This document shows positions 26,804 through 37,249 of a stretch of 64,000 nt of DNA, piece by piece. Under the pieces are notes generated by a model that worked only from the letters and a program-made list of their open reading frames with translations, had not been told where the DNA came from and did no database searches. Source of the DNA: Sporosarcina globispora (GTDB taxonomy: Bacteria; Bacillota; Bacilli; Bacillales; Cytobacillaceae). Position 1 is the stretch's first letter. Every line of letters begins with the position of its first letter. Position numbers and translations under genes: made by a program. The DNA is taken from the NCBI RefSeq assembly GCF_001274725.1, contig NZ_LGUF01000007.1:4512916-4576915 (forward strand), given 5' to 3'.

Positions 26804-27439
26804 TTACACTACTTTAAAAAACTGATTTGGCTTATATTCCAGGAGCCTTAACTGATAGCGGAATAAAAACTCTGAAGCCTCGAGAATCTTTTTAGCCTCA
26901 AAGGAACTTCTTCCCCATACAGTAATTCCATGATTTCTAATTAAAACTGCACCTGTATCTTCATGTATATGGGATGAAAAGCACTTAGCCAGAGCAGGAA
27001 TATGAGCATAATTCGGAATAATCGGAATATCAAGGACAGCATCTTCATCCCATTTATTAAATGCTTTTATCAGCTCTTGCCCTTTAAATGTCACTGCCTC
27101 CTGGTCACCATAAATCTCTGAGATGACATTATTGTCAATAGTATGGACATGAAGACTGCATTCTGCTTTTGTTCTTCTATATATCTCTGTATGAAGCAGT
27201 GTTTCAGCAGATGGCTTTAGATGAGTTTCTCCCACCGGACGCCCAAATTCATCAACAAGGAGAAAGTCTTCATCAGTACGTTTCCTTTTATCCTTTCCGC
27301 TTGCAGTAACGAGGAATTGAAGCGGGCTATCGCCGACCTTAATGGCAAGATTGCCGCTCGTTCCCATAAACCAGTCCCTTTCTGCGAGCTCGTCTTTAAT
27401 ATCAGCCAGCTCATCCCATCTTTCATCAAATCTCCTCAT
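26804..27439 (-). CDS. mtnB: Methylthioribulose-1-phosphate dehydratase
   Basis: 211 residues, class II aldolase fold. Zinc ligands are the histidines of LHVHTIDNN and a later NHGITVWG. Overlaps mtnX by 4 bases (ATGA). It converts methylthioribulose-1-phosphate to diketo-methylthiopentyl-1-phosphate, the substrate of MtnW. Confidence 0.95.
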   Translation of the reverse strand: MRRFDERWDELADIKDELAERDWFMGTSGNLAIKVGDSPLQFLVTASGKDKRKRTDEDFLLVDEFGRPVGETHLKPSAETLLHTEIYRRTKAECSLHVHTIDNNVISEIYGDQEAVTFKGQELIKAFNKWDEDAVLDIPIIPNYAHIPALAKCFSSHIHEDTGAVLIRNHGITVWGRSSFEAKKILEASEFLFRYQLRLLEYKPNQFFKVV

Positions 27440-28098
27440 ACCCTCACCCCATTTAAAGTTTTTAAAACATCAATGCAATCATAGAACGTTTCAAAGGCAC
27501 GGTGATCAAAGTTCATCTCTTTGCTTTTATCCAGGAGCAGGTCTCTTGCTATAACAAAGTCTGCCTGTTTAGCAGCCTCCAGATCAGTTACAGAGTCTCC
27601 AATCACCACTTTAAATGTGTCATCACCTTCCAATCTCCTCATAATGGAAGGCTTGCAGCAGCCGCAATTATTCCCGCATTTTTCATCACAGCTATGCGGC
27701 CATAATATTTTAATTGTTTCACCTCTAAAATCAGAACTATTACAGTACACTGCTTCAAAAGGTCCATATTTACCAAGCACAGGAGCTACGAAAAAATCAA
27801 TTCCTCCGCTGACTATATAAAGCGGAATATTTTCTTCAGCCAGATACTCGATAAAAGGCTGAAATCCATCTCTAATTCTCGCATTCTCTAAGATGAAATC
27901 CGTGATATCTTCTTTGAGATTGCTTGGGAGCAGGGAAAACATCTTTCCTACTCCTTCTTTAATTGAAATTTCCTGACCCAGGACCTGGTTTTTTATCTCT
28001 TCCCATTGGGGCGGAGCAAAATGCTTCATGATGCTAATGATGTTATCCTTTTCGGTAATTGTTCCATCAAAATCACAAAAAACCGCTATTTTAGCCAT
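27436..28098 (-). CDS. mtnX: 2-hydroxy-3-keto-5-methylthiopentenyl-1-phosphate phosphatase
   Basis: 220 residues of the HAD superfamily: motif [14 protein letters not shown] with the nucleophile Asp, motif II in YIVSGG, and motif [18 protein letters not shown] cysteine cluster [12 protein letters not shown] near residue 120 is typical of the family. Overlaps mtnW by 8 bases. Confidence 0.94.
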   Translation of the reverse strand: MAKIAVFCDFDGTITEKDNIISIMKHFAPPQWEEIKNQVLGQEISIKEGVGKMFSLLPSNLKEDITDFILENARIRDGFQPFIEYLAEENIPLYIVSGGIDFFVAPVLGKYGPFEAVYCNSSDFRGETIKILWPHSCDEKCGNNCGCCKPSIMRRLEGDDTFKVVIGDSVTDLEAAKQADFVIARDLLLDKSKEMNFDHRAFETFYDCIDVLKTLNGVRV

Positions 28099-29341
28099 TC
28101 TTTACAGCCACCTCTTTGTACCCCCACAAATCAATCGCTCTTTTTAATTCTGCGAAGTTTGATGGAGCATCTGCCAAAGAAACACCTTTTAAAGTCAAAT
28201 CAATTGCCTGGCGGAAAGCCAAACCGCCTCCTCTCGCCCCATCCGGATGTCCATGTACGCCTCCTCCGGCATTGATAACACTGTCTATTCCAAAGTCTTC
28301 AAAAAGCAAAGGCACAAGACCAGGATGGATGCCCGCTGATGGAACCGGAAAAGTTCTTTTGCAGAAATCTTCCTCTGTCAGGGCAGAGCCAATTGATAAT
28401 GCCTGTGTTTTTTCAAGAGCGACTGACCCATAGGGTGAAGGAAATAAAGACAAGTCTGCCCCTGCATATCTTAGAAGTTTGCCCAAAAGCAAATGATAAG
28501 AAATTCCATAAACGCTTGAAGCAGATAGTGCTCCGCTAACTGCAGGATGTGCCATGATAGGCAGACCAATCTCATCATCTTCTCTTAACGCCTGCAATAC
28601 ATCGAGCCCATAAGAGAATACATTGAACAGAAGAAGATCAGCACCAAGACTGGATGCCTTTCTTGCTTTATCTTTTAAATCAAAAGATCTGCCTGTTAAA
28701 TTCACAGCATATAAGGTCCGGTGGCCTGTTTCCTCATAAACCTGCCTTAGCACTTTTTTGCCTTCTGTTATCCGGGCTTCAAAAGGTGTAAGGCTGTTTT
28801 CAAATAGAATTTCGTCATCTTTTACAAGGTCGATGCCCCCAAGGGCCTGTTCCCTCAGCTGCAGAGTTAAAAAATCCATGTGTTTGCCGAGCACTCCTTT
28901 GAAGATGCTCATCAGAAGGGGTCTGTCATATACATTCAGTTTTTCCCTCAATCCCTTAATCCCGAATCGCGGCCCAGGGAAAAAGCTTTTAAGTTCATTG
29001 GAAAACTGTAAATCTATCAGCTTAATCTTTCCGTCCAACGACAGTTTTCCAAAGACTGTTGTTAATATTGCCGGTAAGTCCGGGCTAAAATTAACAGTGG
29101 GATAGGCAATCTTCAAGATGCTTGCGGTTTCGTTCCTTTCTTCAGCTGCTGGAATGCTTTCAACAGAAACTACTCTGCCTTTATGCTTTGCCAGCTGCTG
29201 TTTTTCAAGGTCGGGCAAATGGGTCCACGACCCGACTGTTAAGCCTAATGCGATCTCCTCTGCCTTTTTCTCCGGGTTATGTTTTTCGCCATGAATCAGA
29301 TAAGCTGCAATAATTTCACTCAAGTATATCTTCCTTTCCAA
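28091..29341 (-). CDS. mtnW: 2,3-diketo-methylthiopentyl-1-phosphate enolase (RuBisCO-like)
   Basis: 416 residues with the RuBisCO large-chain fold, type IV. The carbamylated Lys equivalent is in [17 protein letters not shown] and the phosphate loop in [13 protein letters not shown]. It performs an enolisation and fixes no CO2. First gene after the S-box leader; GGAAAGGAAG precedes the ATG. Confidence 0.95.
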   Translation of the reverse strand: MERKIYLSEIIAAYLIHGEKHNPEKKAEEIALGLTVGSWTHLPDLEKQQLAKHKGRVVSVESIPAAEERNETASILKIAYPTVNFSPDLPAILTTVFGKLSLDGKIKLIDLQFSNELKSFFPGPRFGIKGLREKLNVYDRPLLMSIFKGVLGKHMDFLTLQLREQALGGIDLVKDDEILFENSLTPFEARITEGKKVLRQVYEETGHRTLYAVNLTGRSFDLKDKARKASSLGADLLLFNVFSYGLDVLQALREDDEIGLPIMAHPAVSGALSASSVYGISYHLLLGKLLRYAGADLSLFPSPYGSVALEKTQALSIGSALTEEDFCKRTFPVPSAGIHPGLVPLLFEDFGIDSVINAGGGVHGHPDGARGGGLAFRQAIDLTLKGVSLADAPSNFAELKRAIDLWGYKEVAVKNG

Positions 29342-29354
29342 TTCAAAATTTAAG

Positions 29355-29510
29355 GATATAAAAAAACCTCTTCAAATAAGAAGAGGTTAGCATAGCAATC
29401 TAACATCTTCTTATCTTTCAGCAATAAGCTGCAAGATTTAGCACCGTGCTCAGGTATAAGTCGGTTGCCGGGCTTCATAGGGCTAGTCCCTCCGCCTGCT
29501 CTTGATAAGA
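29355..29510 (-). promoter_or_regulatory. S-box (SAM-I) riboswitch controlling mtnWXBD
   Basis: On the minus strand the aptamer runs from CTTATC (29509-29504) to GATAAG (29415-29410), which pair as P1. Conserved cores GGAGGGACTAGCCCTATGAA, GCCCGGCAACC and GGTGCTAAATCTTGC are present. It is followed by a terminator hairpin AACCTCTTC / GAAGAGGTT with U7 (29388-29355). High SAM should stop transcription before mtnW. Confidence 0.95.
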
Positions 29511-29601
29511 AAACGAAAAAGTATTCAGTTAATTTAGAATTAAAATTTAATTAAAATTATGACAGGCCATAATGTATTTGTCAATTGTACTATGGAAAAA
29601 A

Positions 29602-30783
29602 TTAAAATAGATTTAATTTTTTTATTCGATCCACTGCTTCTTTAAGTCTTTCTTCAGATGTCAGTAAGCCAACTCTCACATATCCTTCTCCAAAATCACC
29701 AAAACCGATCCCAGGAGCAACTGCAATATGCGCTTTGTCCAAGAGGCAGTCAGCAAACTCTTCCGATGTAAATCGTTCAGGGACCCTCAGCCATGCAAAA
29801 AAGGAACCTTTAGGAGCTTTTACTTCCCAGCCAATTTCCTGAAGGCCGGAGATGAATGTATTACGCCTTGATTCATAAATAGAATTTAACTCATGTACAC
29901 ATTCCTGCGGTCCGGACAGTGCAGCTGCTGCGGCTTCCTGAACTGCACCAAACAAACTGACATAAAGATGATCCTGCAGAAGGTTCAGTGCGGCAATGAC
30001 ACTTGCATTTCCAGCAGCAAATCCAACTCTCCAGCCTGCCATATTAAACGTTTTCGAAAGAGTATATATTTCTATTCCAACTTCCTTTGCCCCTTCCGCC
30101 TGAAGAAAACTTACTGGCTTTTTGCTGTCAAAGCCTATTCCGCCATATGCAAAATCATGAACGATGCATATCCCATGGTTTCGGCTCACCTCTACTGTTT
30201 CCTGAAAAAAATCCATGTTTGCCACTGCCCCAGTCGGATTATTCGGATAATTAAGGAACATCAGTTTTGCTGAATTAAGCTGATCTGCTGTCAGCTCACT
30301 GTAGAGTGGCAAGAAGTTATTTTCTTCTCTTAGAGGCATTGTCACCATTTTTGCTTTAGCCAGTGCAACACCTGACCAATAATCCGGATAGCCGGGGTCC
30401 GGAACCAATATGCTGTCACCTGGGTTTAAAAGGCATTGAGGGATTTCTACAAGGCCAGCTTTTCCTCCAAAAAGAATGGCTACTTCGGTTTCCGGATTCA
30501 ATTCAACATCATATTCCCTTTTATAAAAGTCAGCAGCTGCCCTTTTTAAATACGGGAATCCCTGGAATGGAGAATATTTATGATTTTGCGGATTTTCAGC
30601 TGCACTTTGAAGACTCTTAACAATATGCTCTGGAGTAGGCAGATCTGGGTTTCCCTGTCCAAGATTGATGACATCATAACCTTGTTCAAGTTTTTTCCCC
30701 ACTTTGGCTGTCAATGATGCAAAAAACTGTTTAGGCAGACTTTTCAAAAGTTCTGAATGCGGATAATTAATCAAATTGTTCAC
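29602..30783 (-). CDS. mtnE: Methionine aminotransferase of the salvage pathway
   Basis: 393 residues, fold-type I aminotransferase. The PLP lysine is in YTLSKTFNMAGWRVG near residue 240, with NYPNNPTGAVA and the arginine of EGYVRVGLLT. It transaminates ketomethylthiobutyrate to methionine, the last salvage step. It lies upstream of the S-box, so it has its own promoter; I see no S-box aptamer in the 133 bases before it. Confidence 0.92.
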   Translation of the reverse strand: MNNLINYPHSELLKSLPKQFFASLTAKVGKKLEQGYDVINLGQGNPDLPTPEHIVKSLQSAAENPQNHKYSPFQGFPYLKRAAADFYKREYDVELNPETEVAILFGGKAGLVEIPQCLLNPGDSILVPDPGYPDYWSGVALAKAKMVTMPLREENNFLPLYSELTADQLNSAKLMFLNYPNNPTGAVANMDFFQETVEVSRNHGICIVHDFAYGGIGFDSKKPVSFLQAEGAKEVGIEIYTLSKTFNMAGWRVGFAAGNASVIAALNLLQDHLYVSLFGAVQEAAAAALSGPQECVHELNSIYESRRNTFISGLQEIGWEVKAPKGSFFAWLRVPERFTSEEFADCLLDKAHIAVAPGIGFGDFGEGYVRVGLLTSEERLKEAVDRIKKLNLF

Positions 30784-30916
30784 CTGCTTAAAAAAAAGAT
30801 TGAAAATATAGTCAAAAATGATATAACGTAAATGGTAAGTTGTAAAGAAAATTTTTGAAAATTTTTATCTGTCCGACTAATTTTATCATAAGGAAAAGAT
30901 GATTTGGGGGGTTTTT

Positions 30917-31702
30917 ATGAAACTAAAGATTGCCTGTTTGCAAATGGATATTGCATTCGGAAAACCTGAGGAGAATTTTAAGGCAGCCGAAGCCATGATT
31001 GAAAATGCGCTAAAGGCTAATCCCGATGTTATTGTTCTGCCGGAACTCTGGACGACTGGCTATGATTTAACCAGATTAAATGAAATTGCAGACAAGGATG
31101 CTGCATCAGCACTATCTTTTTTAAAAGAAGCAGCACAGAACAATCAAGTTCATCTTGTTGGCGGATCAGTTGCGAAAAAAACATCCGAAGGCATTTACAA
31201 TACTCTGCTGATTGTAGATAAAACTGGTGACCTCATACATGAATACAGCAAGCTGCACTTATTTAAGCTTATGAATGAGCATCTCTATCTGAAGGGAGGG
31301 ACAGCAAAGGGAGCATTCTCCCTGAATAATAGGAAATTTGCAGGGATGATCTGTTATGATATCCGTTTTCCTGAGTGGGTGCGGACCCATACAGCCGATG
31401 GTGCAGAAGCTATATTTGTGGTAGCTGAATGGCCTCTTGCCCGGCTGGAGCATTGGCGGGCTCTTTTGATTGCACGCGCCATTGAAAACCAATGCTATGT
31501 AATTGCATGCAACCGTGCTGGTTCCGATCCTGAAAATGTCTTTGCAGGCCATTCTATGATCATAGATCCTTGGGGAGAAGTACTAGCTGAAGGTTCTGAA
31601 ACTGAGGAAATCCTTCTGGCAGAAATTGACCTTGATAAAGTGAAAGAAGTTCGCAGCATGATTCCGATTTTTGCTGACCGGAAACCGGATTTTTACCGCT
31701 AA
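30917..31702 (+). CDS. mtnU: Carbon-nitrogen hydrolase MtnU (nitrilase family)
   Basis: 261 residues from ATG 30917, with GGGGGG 5 bases before it (ATG 30899 in frame has poorer spacing). The Glu-Lys-Cys triad is seen in LPELWTTGY, SKLHLFKL and GMICYDIRFPEW. It is an omega-amidase-type enzyme, thought to remove ketoglutaramate formed by glutamine-using MtnE. Divergent from mtnE. Confidence 0.9.
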   Translation: MKLKIACLQMDIAFGKPEENFKAAEAMIENALKANPDVIVLPELWTTGYDLTRLNEIADKDAASALSFLKEAAQNNQVHLVGGSVAKKTSEGIYNTLLIVDKTGDLIHEYSKLHLFKLMNEHLYLKGGTAKGAFSLNNRKFAGMICYDIRFPEWVRTHTADGAEAIFVVAEWPLARLEHWRALLIARAIENQCYVIACNRAGSDPENVFAGHSMIIDPWGEVLAEGSETEEILLAEIDLDKVKEVRSMIPIFADRKPDFYR

Positions 31703-31708
31703 GGGGAT

Positions 31709-31732
31709 GCCGGGCCATAAATAGGGCCCGGT
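31709..31732. terminator. Hairpin between mtnU and the ArsR gene
   Basis: CCGGGCC / GGCCCGG stem, 8-base loop; no clear T run, so termination is uncertain. Confidence 0.5.
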
Positions 31733-31738
31733 CTAGCT

Positions 31739-32320
31739 CTATCCTTCGTTTTTCGCCCACATTTCTGGAGGGTTTAATTCGTAAATGCCATTTTCTCTGT
31801 ACATATAATGATTAATGATGAATTCTCTGCGTATCGTCGCATAGTCTTCATGATACTGTTTGATATATTCGTTAAGCTCTTTTTCTTCATATTTTTTCCC
31901 CATTTTCAATCCTTTAATTAAATGCTCAAAAACCATGAGTTTCTTCTTTCTCTGCGCAGGAATATTCTTAAGCTTTCCATCTCTGGTAAAGAAATTCTCA
32001 ATAACCTTCTGACTTTCTAAATTTTGTTCTTCCATTTTCTTAACCTCCTCTTTATCTGCCAATTTTGCAAGAACACCTGATTGATGTTTCAGTACGGATT
32101 CATTTAAATAAAAATAAACAGTATTTTTATCTCTTCTCTGGTAAACGAGGTTTATTTCCCGCAGTTTATTTAAGTGATGTGATATAGTTGGCGGGGTTAA
32201 TCCAAGCTTTCCCGCTATAGCCTGACCATGCAAAGGCCCTTTAGCAAGGAGAAAAACAATCCTGATTCTTGTTGGATCTCCCATTGTCTTATAAAAAGAG
32301 ACTAAACGATTTAATTGCAT
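31739..32320 (-). CDS. ArsR-family regulator with DUF2087 domain
   Basis: 193 residues. The N-terminal winged helix reads MGDPTRIRIVFLLA and LTPPTISHHLNKLR (recognition helix). The C-terminal half (about 105-193: FFTRDGKLKNIPAQRKKKL...) fits DUF2087, found on metal- or stress-related regulators. No metal-binding CxC pair is present. A perfect 32-bp palindrome 16 bases upstream is probably its own operator. No target operon other than itself is adjacent. Confidence 0.83.
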   Translation of the reverse strand: MQLNRLVSFYKTMGDPTRIRIVFLLAKGPLHGQAIAGKLGLTPPTISHHLNKLREINLVYQRRDKNTVYFYLNESVLKHQSGVLAKLADKEEVKKMEEQNLESQKVIENFFTRDGKLKNIPAQRKKKLMVFEHLIKGLKMGKKYEEKELNEYIKQYHEDYATIRREFIINHYMYRENGIYELNPPEMWAKNEG

Positions 32321-32336
32321 ATTGCAGAACCCCCAT

Positions 32337-32368
32337 TTCGATTATCATCTAATTAGATGATAATCGAA
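32337..32368. promoter_or_regulatory. Perfect 32-bp palindromic operator candidate of the ArsR gene
   Basis: Bases 32337-32368 are their own reverse complement; the left arm is TTCGATTATCATCTAA. TTGAAT on the minus strand just outside it could be the -35 element, so a bound dimer would block transcription. Confidence 0.7.
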
Positions 32369-32404
32369 TTCAATTCTTTTCGTCAACCAAATTGAAAATT
32401 TCCC

Positions 32405-32434
32405 CATAAAAAAATCACCCTTAGAGGTGATTTA
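32405..32434 (-). terminator. Terminator of kinE-ogt
   Basis: AAATCACC / GGTGATTT stem, U7 on the minus strand, just after the ogt stop. Confidence 0.8.
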
Positions 32435-32441
32435 AGTATAA

Positions 32442-32942
32442 CTATTTTATAAAATTAGCTCCCTCGAGGGATAATAATATTTCTTTAATTTCAGTCCTGC
32501 TCCCTGCATACCCTGTTAAAGATTTATTTTTGCCGATGACACGATGGCATGGAATAATGATTGGAAGACGATTTGCCTTGTTTGCCTGTCCAATGGCCCG
32601 CACTGCTTTTTCTTTCCCAATTTTGACAGCTATGTCCTGATAGCTTCTTGTCTCACCAAAAGGAATCTGGCGCAGCTCCTTCCAGACTGCTTTTTGAAAT
32701 GCAGTGCCATGTGGTTCTATAGGGATATCAAACTCCTTCCTTTGTCCATTGAAATATTCTTCAAGCTGGAGTGTACAGTTCATTATCAAAGACTCGCAGG
32801 GATCAAATTGCAATGATAAACCTTCTTCCCCTTCCAGGAAATCTTCTTCCCCCATATATAAAGCCGAAATGATTCCATTTTCAGCGACAATGTAGATGTC
32901 TCCTGCCGGTGTAGTATTTTTAGAATAAATTCTGCCTGTCAT
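32442..32942 (-). CDS. ogt: O6-methylguanine-DNA methyltransferase
   Basis: 166 residues. The alkyl-accepting cysteine is in IPCHRVIG, preceded by the helix-turn-helix with RAIGQANKANRLP. It moves methyl groups from O6-methylguanine to itself. Its ATG overlaps the kinE stop (ATGA), so the two genes are coupled; the same pair occurs in B. subtilis. Confidence 0.94.
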   Translation of the reverse strand: MTGRIYSKNTTPAGDIYIVAENGIISALYMGEEDFLEGEEGLSLQFDPCESLIMNCTLQLEEYFNGQRKEFDIPIEPHGTAFQKAVWKELRQIPFGETRSYQDIAVKIGKEKAVRAIGQANKANRLPIIIPCHRVIGKNKSLTGYAGSRTEIKEILLSLEGANFIK

Positions 32943-34783
32943 TTCATTCCCGCCTTCATAATGTACGGCAAATAGATGTGGAAAACAGTTCCTTCTCCCA
33001 ATTTGCTTTTCACTTCAATTGTTCCCTTGTGCTCTTCAATAATTTTATATGTAACCATTAAGCCAAGTCCAGTGCCTCTTTCTTTTGTAGTATAGAAAGG
33101 TTCACCGAGCTTCTTTATTTTATGCGCTGGTATCCCTGTCCCCTCGTCTCTTATGGATATAAGAATTTTATTATCTAGCCCTTTCCTAATAGATACAGTG
33201 ATATATCCACCTTTAGGCATAACTTCAATGGCATTTTTTATAATATTGATAAAGACCTTTTTCATTTGATTTGGTTCACAGAAAACATTGGGCAAATTCT
33301 TTTCATAAAAAGTCCTGAATTGAACATTATGCAGCACAGCCTGAGCACTTAGTAGATCAACTGTTTCTTTCATGATTTGCGATATATCTTTTTCCACAAA
33401 TTTTACAGCTTGAGGCTTAGCGAGAATGAGAAATTCATTAATAATTGAATCAATCCTGCTGAGTTCAGTGGTAATCACATTGAAATACATTGTATGATCT
33501 TCTTTTACACTGTCCTCCAGCAGCTGTATAAAGCCTTTAAGAGCTGTCATTGGGTTTCTGATCTCGTGGGCAATTCCTGCTGCCAGTTCTCCAATGACAT
33601 TTAAAGTGTCTGATTTACGAAGCTGCTCTTCCATTTCCAGCTTCTCAGTAATGTCTTTAAATGTTGTCATGCTAATATTTGAAAAAACATTCAGCTTGTT
33701 GGAAAACTCAAAAAATTTTTTTCTGCCTGATCTCAAAGTAATGGAAAGGTTCCCGTCTGATTGCCCTGCAGAGTGTATGTTTTTTATTTGTTCCTTTAAT
33801 TCATCATCAGTTATATCACAGTCATTCAAAATACTTTGCATGGAAACTCCGATAAGCTCCTCTTTTGTCATCTGCAGCACTCTCTGACCTGATTGATTTA
33901 TATCGACTATTTGAAACTGATCGTTCCAAAGAAGAATGCCTTCAAGGGCTCCTTCAAATATCATGCGAAATTTCTGTTCGCTTTCCCTCAAGCTTTTTTC
34001 CATACGGTGACGCTCGCTGACATTTCTGAAGATGGTCATATGGTAGCCTTCAACAGAGTTCAATTTCACTGTAAACTCCAATGATTTGATTTGGCCATTT
34101 GGCATAAGAAAGACAAGCTCATCCCGTATGCTTCCCTTAACGAACATCTCTTTAACAATGTTTCTGTATCTTTCCGATTTTTCATAAACAAAATCTTTAA
34201 TCTTTTTTTTGAGAAGCTCATCATGCGTGCATTCAAAAATTCGGCAAGCAGCTTCGTTCGCATCGATGATTTCGCCATTCCCCCCCCAAAAAATGATTCC
34301 ATCCAAAGCTTCTATAAATAGATCTGTATATAGCTCTTCATTCTTTTTCACTTTCCGTTCAAGGAGACGTTTACTCGTTACATCTCTTAATACACACATA
34401 TAAAGACCGCTCTCACTAAGGATGCTGGTAATAAAATCAAACTCTATTATTGTTCTGCCGTTATATATAGGAAGAATACCCCTGACACTTTCCTTCCTCT
34501 TCAAAAGCTCCCTTTGCCTTTCAAGCTTGAAATGCTTATTTTTCGGCACGATGTCAGACAGATTCCGGCCGATTAGAGCATGTTTATCCATCTTTAAGCT
34601 TTCAGCAAATGATGGATTGGCATCAACAATCTTATCCAGATGGTCAAAAATTAAAATTCCATCTTTTGATTGGGAGAATATATTATATTTAAGTGAATTT
34701 TCACTGGCCATATTTTTTTTTTCCTTTTCCAGCGTCTCAATCCTGGCATAGAGTTTTTTGATTTCCTGATTCATAATGACCAC
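32939..34783 (-). CDS. kinE: Multi-PAS sporulation sensor kinase, KinE-like
   Basis: About 614 residues from GTG 34783, which has GGAGG 7 bases upstream (ATG 34774 is 16 bases away). An N-terminal coiled helix is followed by three PAS domains starting near residues 30, 155 and 280 (repeated (D)GI(I/L)-WG/FD and IVDANP-like segments), then HisKA with H in GIAHEIRNPMTA (about 406), NIIKNAIEV, DEGTGIP and GTGLGL. No membrane segment, so it is cytoplasmic. It should feed the Spo0F phosphorelay. B. subtilis KinE also precedes ogt. Confidence 0.85.
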   Translation of the reverse strand: MVIMNQEIKKLYARIETLEKEKKNMASENSLKYNIFSQSKDGILIFDHLDKIVDANPSFAESLKMDKHALIGRNLSDIVPKNKHFKLERQRELLKRKESVRGILPIYNGRTIIEFDFITSILSESGLYMCVLRDVTSKRLLERKVKKNEELYTDLFIEALDGIIFWGGNGEIIDANEAACRIFECTHDELLKKKIKDFVYEKSERYRNIVKEMFVKGSIRDELVFLMPNGQIKSLEFTVKLNSVEGYHMTIFRNVSERHRMEKSLRESEQKFRMIFEGALEGILLWNDQFQIVDINQSGQRVLQMTKEELIGVSMQSILNDCDITDDELKEQIKNIHSAGQSDGNLSITLRSGRKKFFEFSNKLNVFSNISMTTFKDITEKLEMEEQLRKSDTLNVIGELAAGIAHEIRNPMTALKGFIQLLEDSVKEDHTMYFNVITTELSRIDSIINEFLILAKPQAVKFVEKDISQIMKETVDLLSAQAVLHNVQFRTFYEKNLPNVFCEPNQMKKVFINIIKNAIEVMPKGGYITVSIRKGLDNKILISIRDEGTGIPAHKIKKLGEPFYTTKERGTGLGLMVTYKIIEEHKGTIEVKSKLGEGTVFHIYLPYIMKAGMK

Positions 34784-34904
34784 TCTATTTCCTCCTATTG
34801 GGATATGCAATTAAGTAAATATTTCTACAAGATCTGACTAAAACCTTTAAATCTCTGAGAAAACTGTCTTATAATTTTTATAAAGCAATGGGCTTTTTGG
34901 AAAA

Positions 34905-34934
34905 GCAAAAGACATACCCGAGACTGGGTATGCC
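34905..34934 (-). terminator. Terminator of the chemoreceptor gene
   Basis: CATACCC / GGGTATG stem with flanking pairs; U-rich on the minus strand. Confidence 0.7.
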
Positions 34935-34940
34935 AAAAAT

Positions 34941-36740
34941 TCACAGCTTAAATTTTGCAATCATTCCATTTAATTGTTCTGCCAGTTCCGATAAAGACTG
35001 GGCATTGTCGGAAATTTCCTCCATTGATTGGTTAGTCTGAGCCATTGAAGCACTTGTTTGCTCGATGCCTGCAGCAGATTCCTCGGAAACTGCTGCAATA
35101 CTTCCAATGGACTGGTTCATCTGCGAAGAGTTAATGGATACCTGCTCAAGACTGCGTGAAATGTCATTGACATTAGCGGACATAGCGTTAACTGCCTTAT
35201 AAATTTTCTGAAATGTTTGTCCTGTTAATTGAATTTGTTCAGTTCCCTTTTCAACCTGTACATAGCCTGTTTGTAGTGACATGGCCACACTGTTTGACTC
35301 TGCCTGGATACCTCCCACAATTTTAGTAATATCTGAAACCGAAAATGATACTTGCTCAGCCAGCTTTCGCACCTCATCTGCCACAACCGCAAAACCTCTT
35401 CCATGCTCACCGGCTCTGGCAGCTTCAATTGCTGCATTTAACGCAAGCAGGTTGGTCTGGTCTGCAATTTCTTTTATTACCTTAACTAATCTTGAGATTT
35501 GTTTTGTCTGTTCATCGAGTCCAGTAACTTTATCCACAGACGACTTCATTATTTGGTTAATTAATCCCATTTGTTCCTGAGATTCTTTCATAAGTTTGTT
35601 TCCATTCTCAGTAAGCGATAGTACCACTGTGGAAGCATTCTTTATTTCATTCCCGCTATATGAAGCTTCTTTCACTTTTTTCAGATACTCGTCCATCATC
35701 AATGATAATTGTGTTGCAGAGCCAGCCTGGTCTTCAGCTCCCCCGGAAAGCTCCTGCATGGTTGAAGCAACCTGCTGACTGGCTGCTTTTACTTCATTTG
35801 CAGCAATATTAAGTTCTCCGCTTCTTTCTGTTACATATCCTGAAACCAAATTAATTTCCTGAATCATGGTCTGCAGCTTTTCTTTCATGGAATTCATGGC
35901 CCTGCTTAACTGTGCTATTTCATCATCTCCATCATATTCCACAGAATCTGCACTGAGATTTCCTCCCGCAATTTCATTCGAGAAATGGACAATTCCAGTT
36001 AGTTTCTTAGAAATAATACGCCCGATAAACAGGATGCTTGCGACCCCCAGGAAAGCAGAAATGATAATAGAAACCCCAAGTACAATTAAAGTAAGGATAA
36101 GACCGGATTTTGCAGTGGAAACAGCCTTTTGCTGATCCTCTTTCATCATGCTGCTGAGAGTATTTAATTTTTCAACCGTTTCAGAAATAACATTGTCTGC
36201 CTGTAATTTTCCCAGCCTATATTCCCTTTCATGCTGAAGTTTAACTTTAGGTTCAATTACATCATGGAATAAGCTGGTGATTTTTTGATCATTTTCATCA
36301 ATTTGCCTAAAAAGCTCTTTAGATTTTGAATCGCTGAGTTCCGGAGCTATCTCCTCTTTTAATTTATTAAACTCCTCTGTCAATCCGTCAAATGATTTTA
36401 AATGTTTCGGATTAGAGTCGATGATAAAGTTTCCAATCGTGCTCCCTTTATGGTGAAAAGTGGCTGCTGACTCAGTAATCTTAATTGCTTTTTCTCCTGC
36501 CCCCTTTACAATCTCCAATTTTGAATTGGCAATTGTCAGCAAGAAAAAAGTAAGAACGGTGGAAGCTGTGAATAGACCAATGGTCACAAAAAGCGCGACC
36601 CCGTATTTCTGGCCAAGCTTCAGCCTCTTCCACCAATTCGTGCTGGCCATTTTGTTAAAATACTTGGCGATATCCAGCTTTTTTGAATTGAATGTTTTTC
36701 TTTCCTTTTTACCCAATTTAAATTTCCTGACCCCTTTCAA
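34941..36740 (-). CDS. Methyl-accepting chemotaxis protein
   Basis: 599 residues; TTG start at 36740 after AAAGGAGGAAG. A basic N-terminal tail of about 45 residues precedes transmembrane segment 1 (about 50-70). A helical four-helix-bundle-like sensor follows (70-205), then transmembrane segment 2 (about 212-235), HAMP and the signalling hairpin. The hairpin tip is conserved: [20 protein letters not shown] then [15 protein letters not shown]. The ligand is unknown. The long cytoplasmic tail before segment 1 is unusual for an MCP. Confidence 0.9.
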   Translation of the reverse strand: MKGVRKFKLGKKERKTFNSKKLDIAKYFNKMASTNWWKRLKLGQKYGVALFVTIGLFTASTVLTFFLLTIANSKLEIVKGAGEKAIKITESAATFHHKGSTIGNFIIDSNPKHLKSFDGLTEEFNKLKEEIAPELSDSKSKELFRQIDENDQKITSLFHDVIEPKVKLQHEREYRLGKLQADNVISETVEKLNTLSSMMKEDQQKAVSTAKSGLILTLIVLGVSIIISAFLGVASILFIGRIISKKLTGIVHFSNEIAGGNLSADSVEYDGDDEIAQLSRAMNSMKEKLQTMIQEINLVSGYVTERSGELNIAANEVKAASQQVASTMQELSGGAEDQAGSATQLSLMMDEYLKKVKEASYSGNEIKNASTVVLSLTENGNKLMKESQEQMGLINQIMKSSVDKVTGLDEQTKQISRLVKVIKEIADQTNLLALNAAIEAARAGEHGRGFAVVADEVRKLAEQVSFSVSDITKIVGGIQAESNSVAMSLQTGYVQVEKGTEQIQLTGQTFQKIYKAVNAMSANVNDISRSLEQVSINSSQMNQSIGSIAAVSEESAAGIEQTSASMAQTNQSMEEISDNAQSLSELAEQLNGMIAKFKL

Positions 36741-37249
36741 AAATTACTTCCTCCTTTGTGATCTAACCAGATGCAAACAATTGAACTAGTTTATTTTGGT
36801 TCTTTTTTACTATTCTTTCAATTCATTATAATAGAACAAAAAAGACATTTGAAGATTATTTTTCCAATATTTAATTTAATATCTTACTCACTGCATGCTT
36901 TTTCCTTTAAGGTCTCTTCTTTTAAAATCAAATTGTCCCCATCTCCCTTCAGCTCTGACATACTAAACGAACTACTCCCTTTTATCTGAGACAAGAATTA
37001 CATTTAATACAAAAAATAATGAAACAGATTTAAAAAAAATAACTACACCCTTTTAATATATGAGTTGATGAGCCATTATTTCTATATAACAGAACTTCTA
37101 TTTCAATATGACAGTAATTTCAGAACTTTCATCATTTACTTTTTCTGTAAATACAGCCTTCTATTTACACGAGAAAAGAAGTTTGCTTCATGTTAAAGTG
37201 GGTAAAGAAAGAAGGATTATTTTTGGGGGTCTTTAATAGAGGAGGAATT
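36741..37249. other. 509-bp AT-rich intergenic region
   Basis: Lies between the divergent chemoreceptor and acyltransferase genes. I find no convincing gene, riboswitch or repeat. No SigD-type GCCGATAT element was recognised upstream of the chemoreceptor. Confidence 0.5.

Noticed and set aside
28091..29341. RuBisCO homology suggesting carbon fixation
   Set aside because: This is the MtnW enolase of methionine salvage, shown by its S-box leader and mtnXBD partners.
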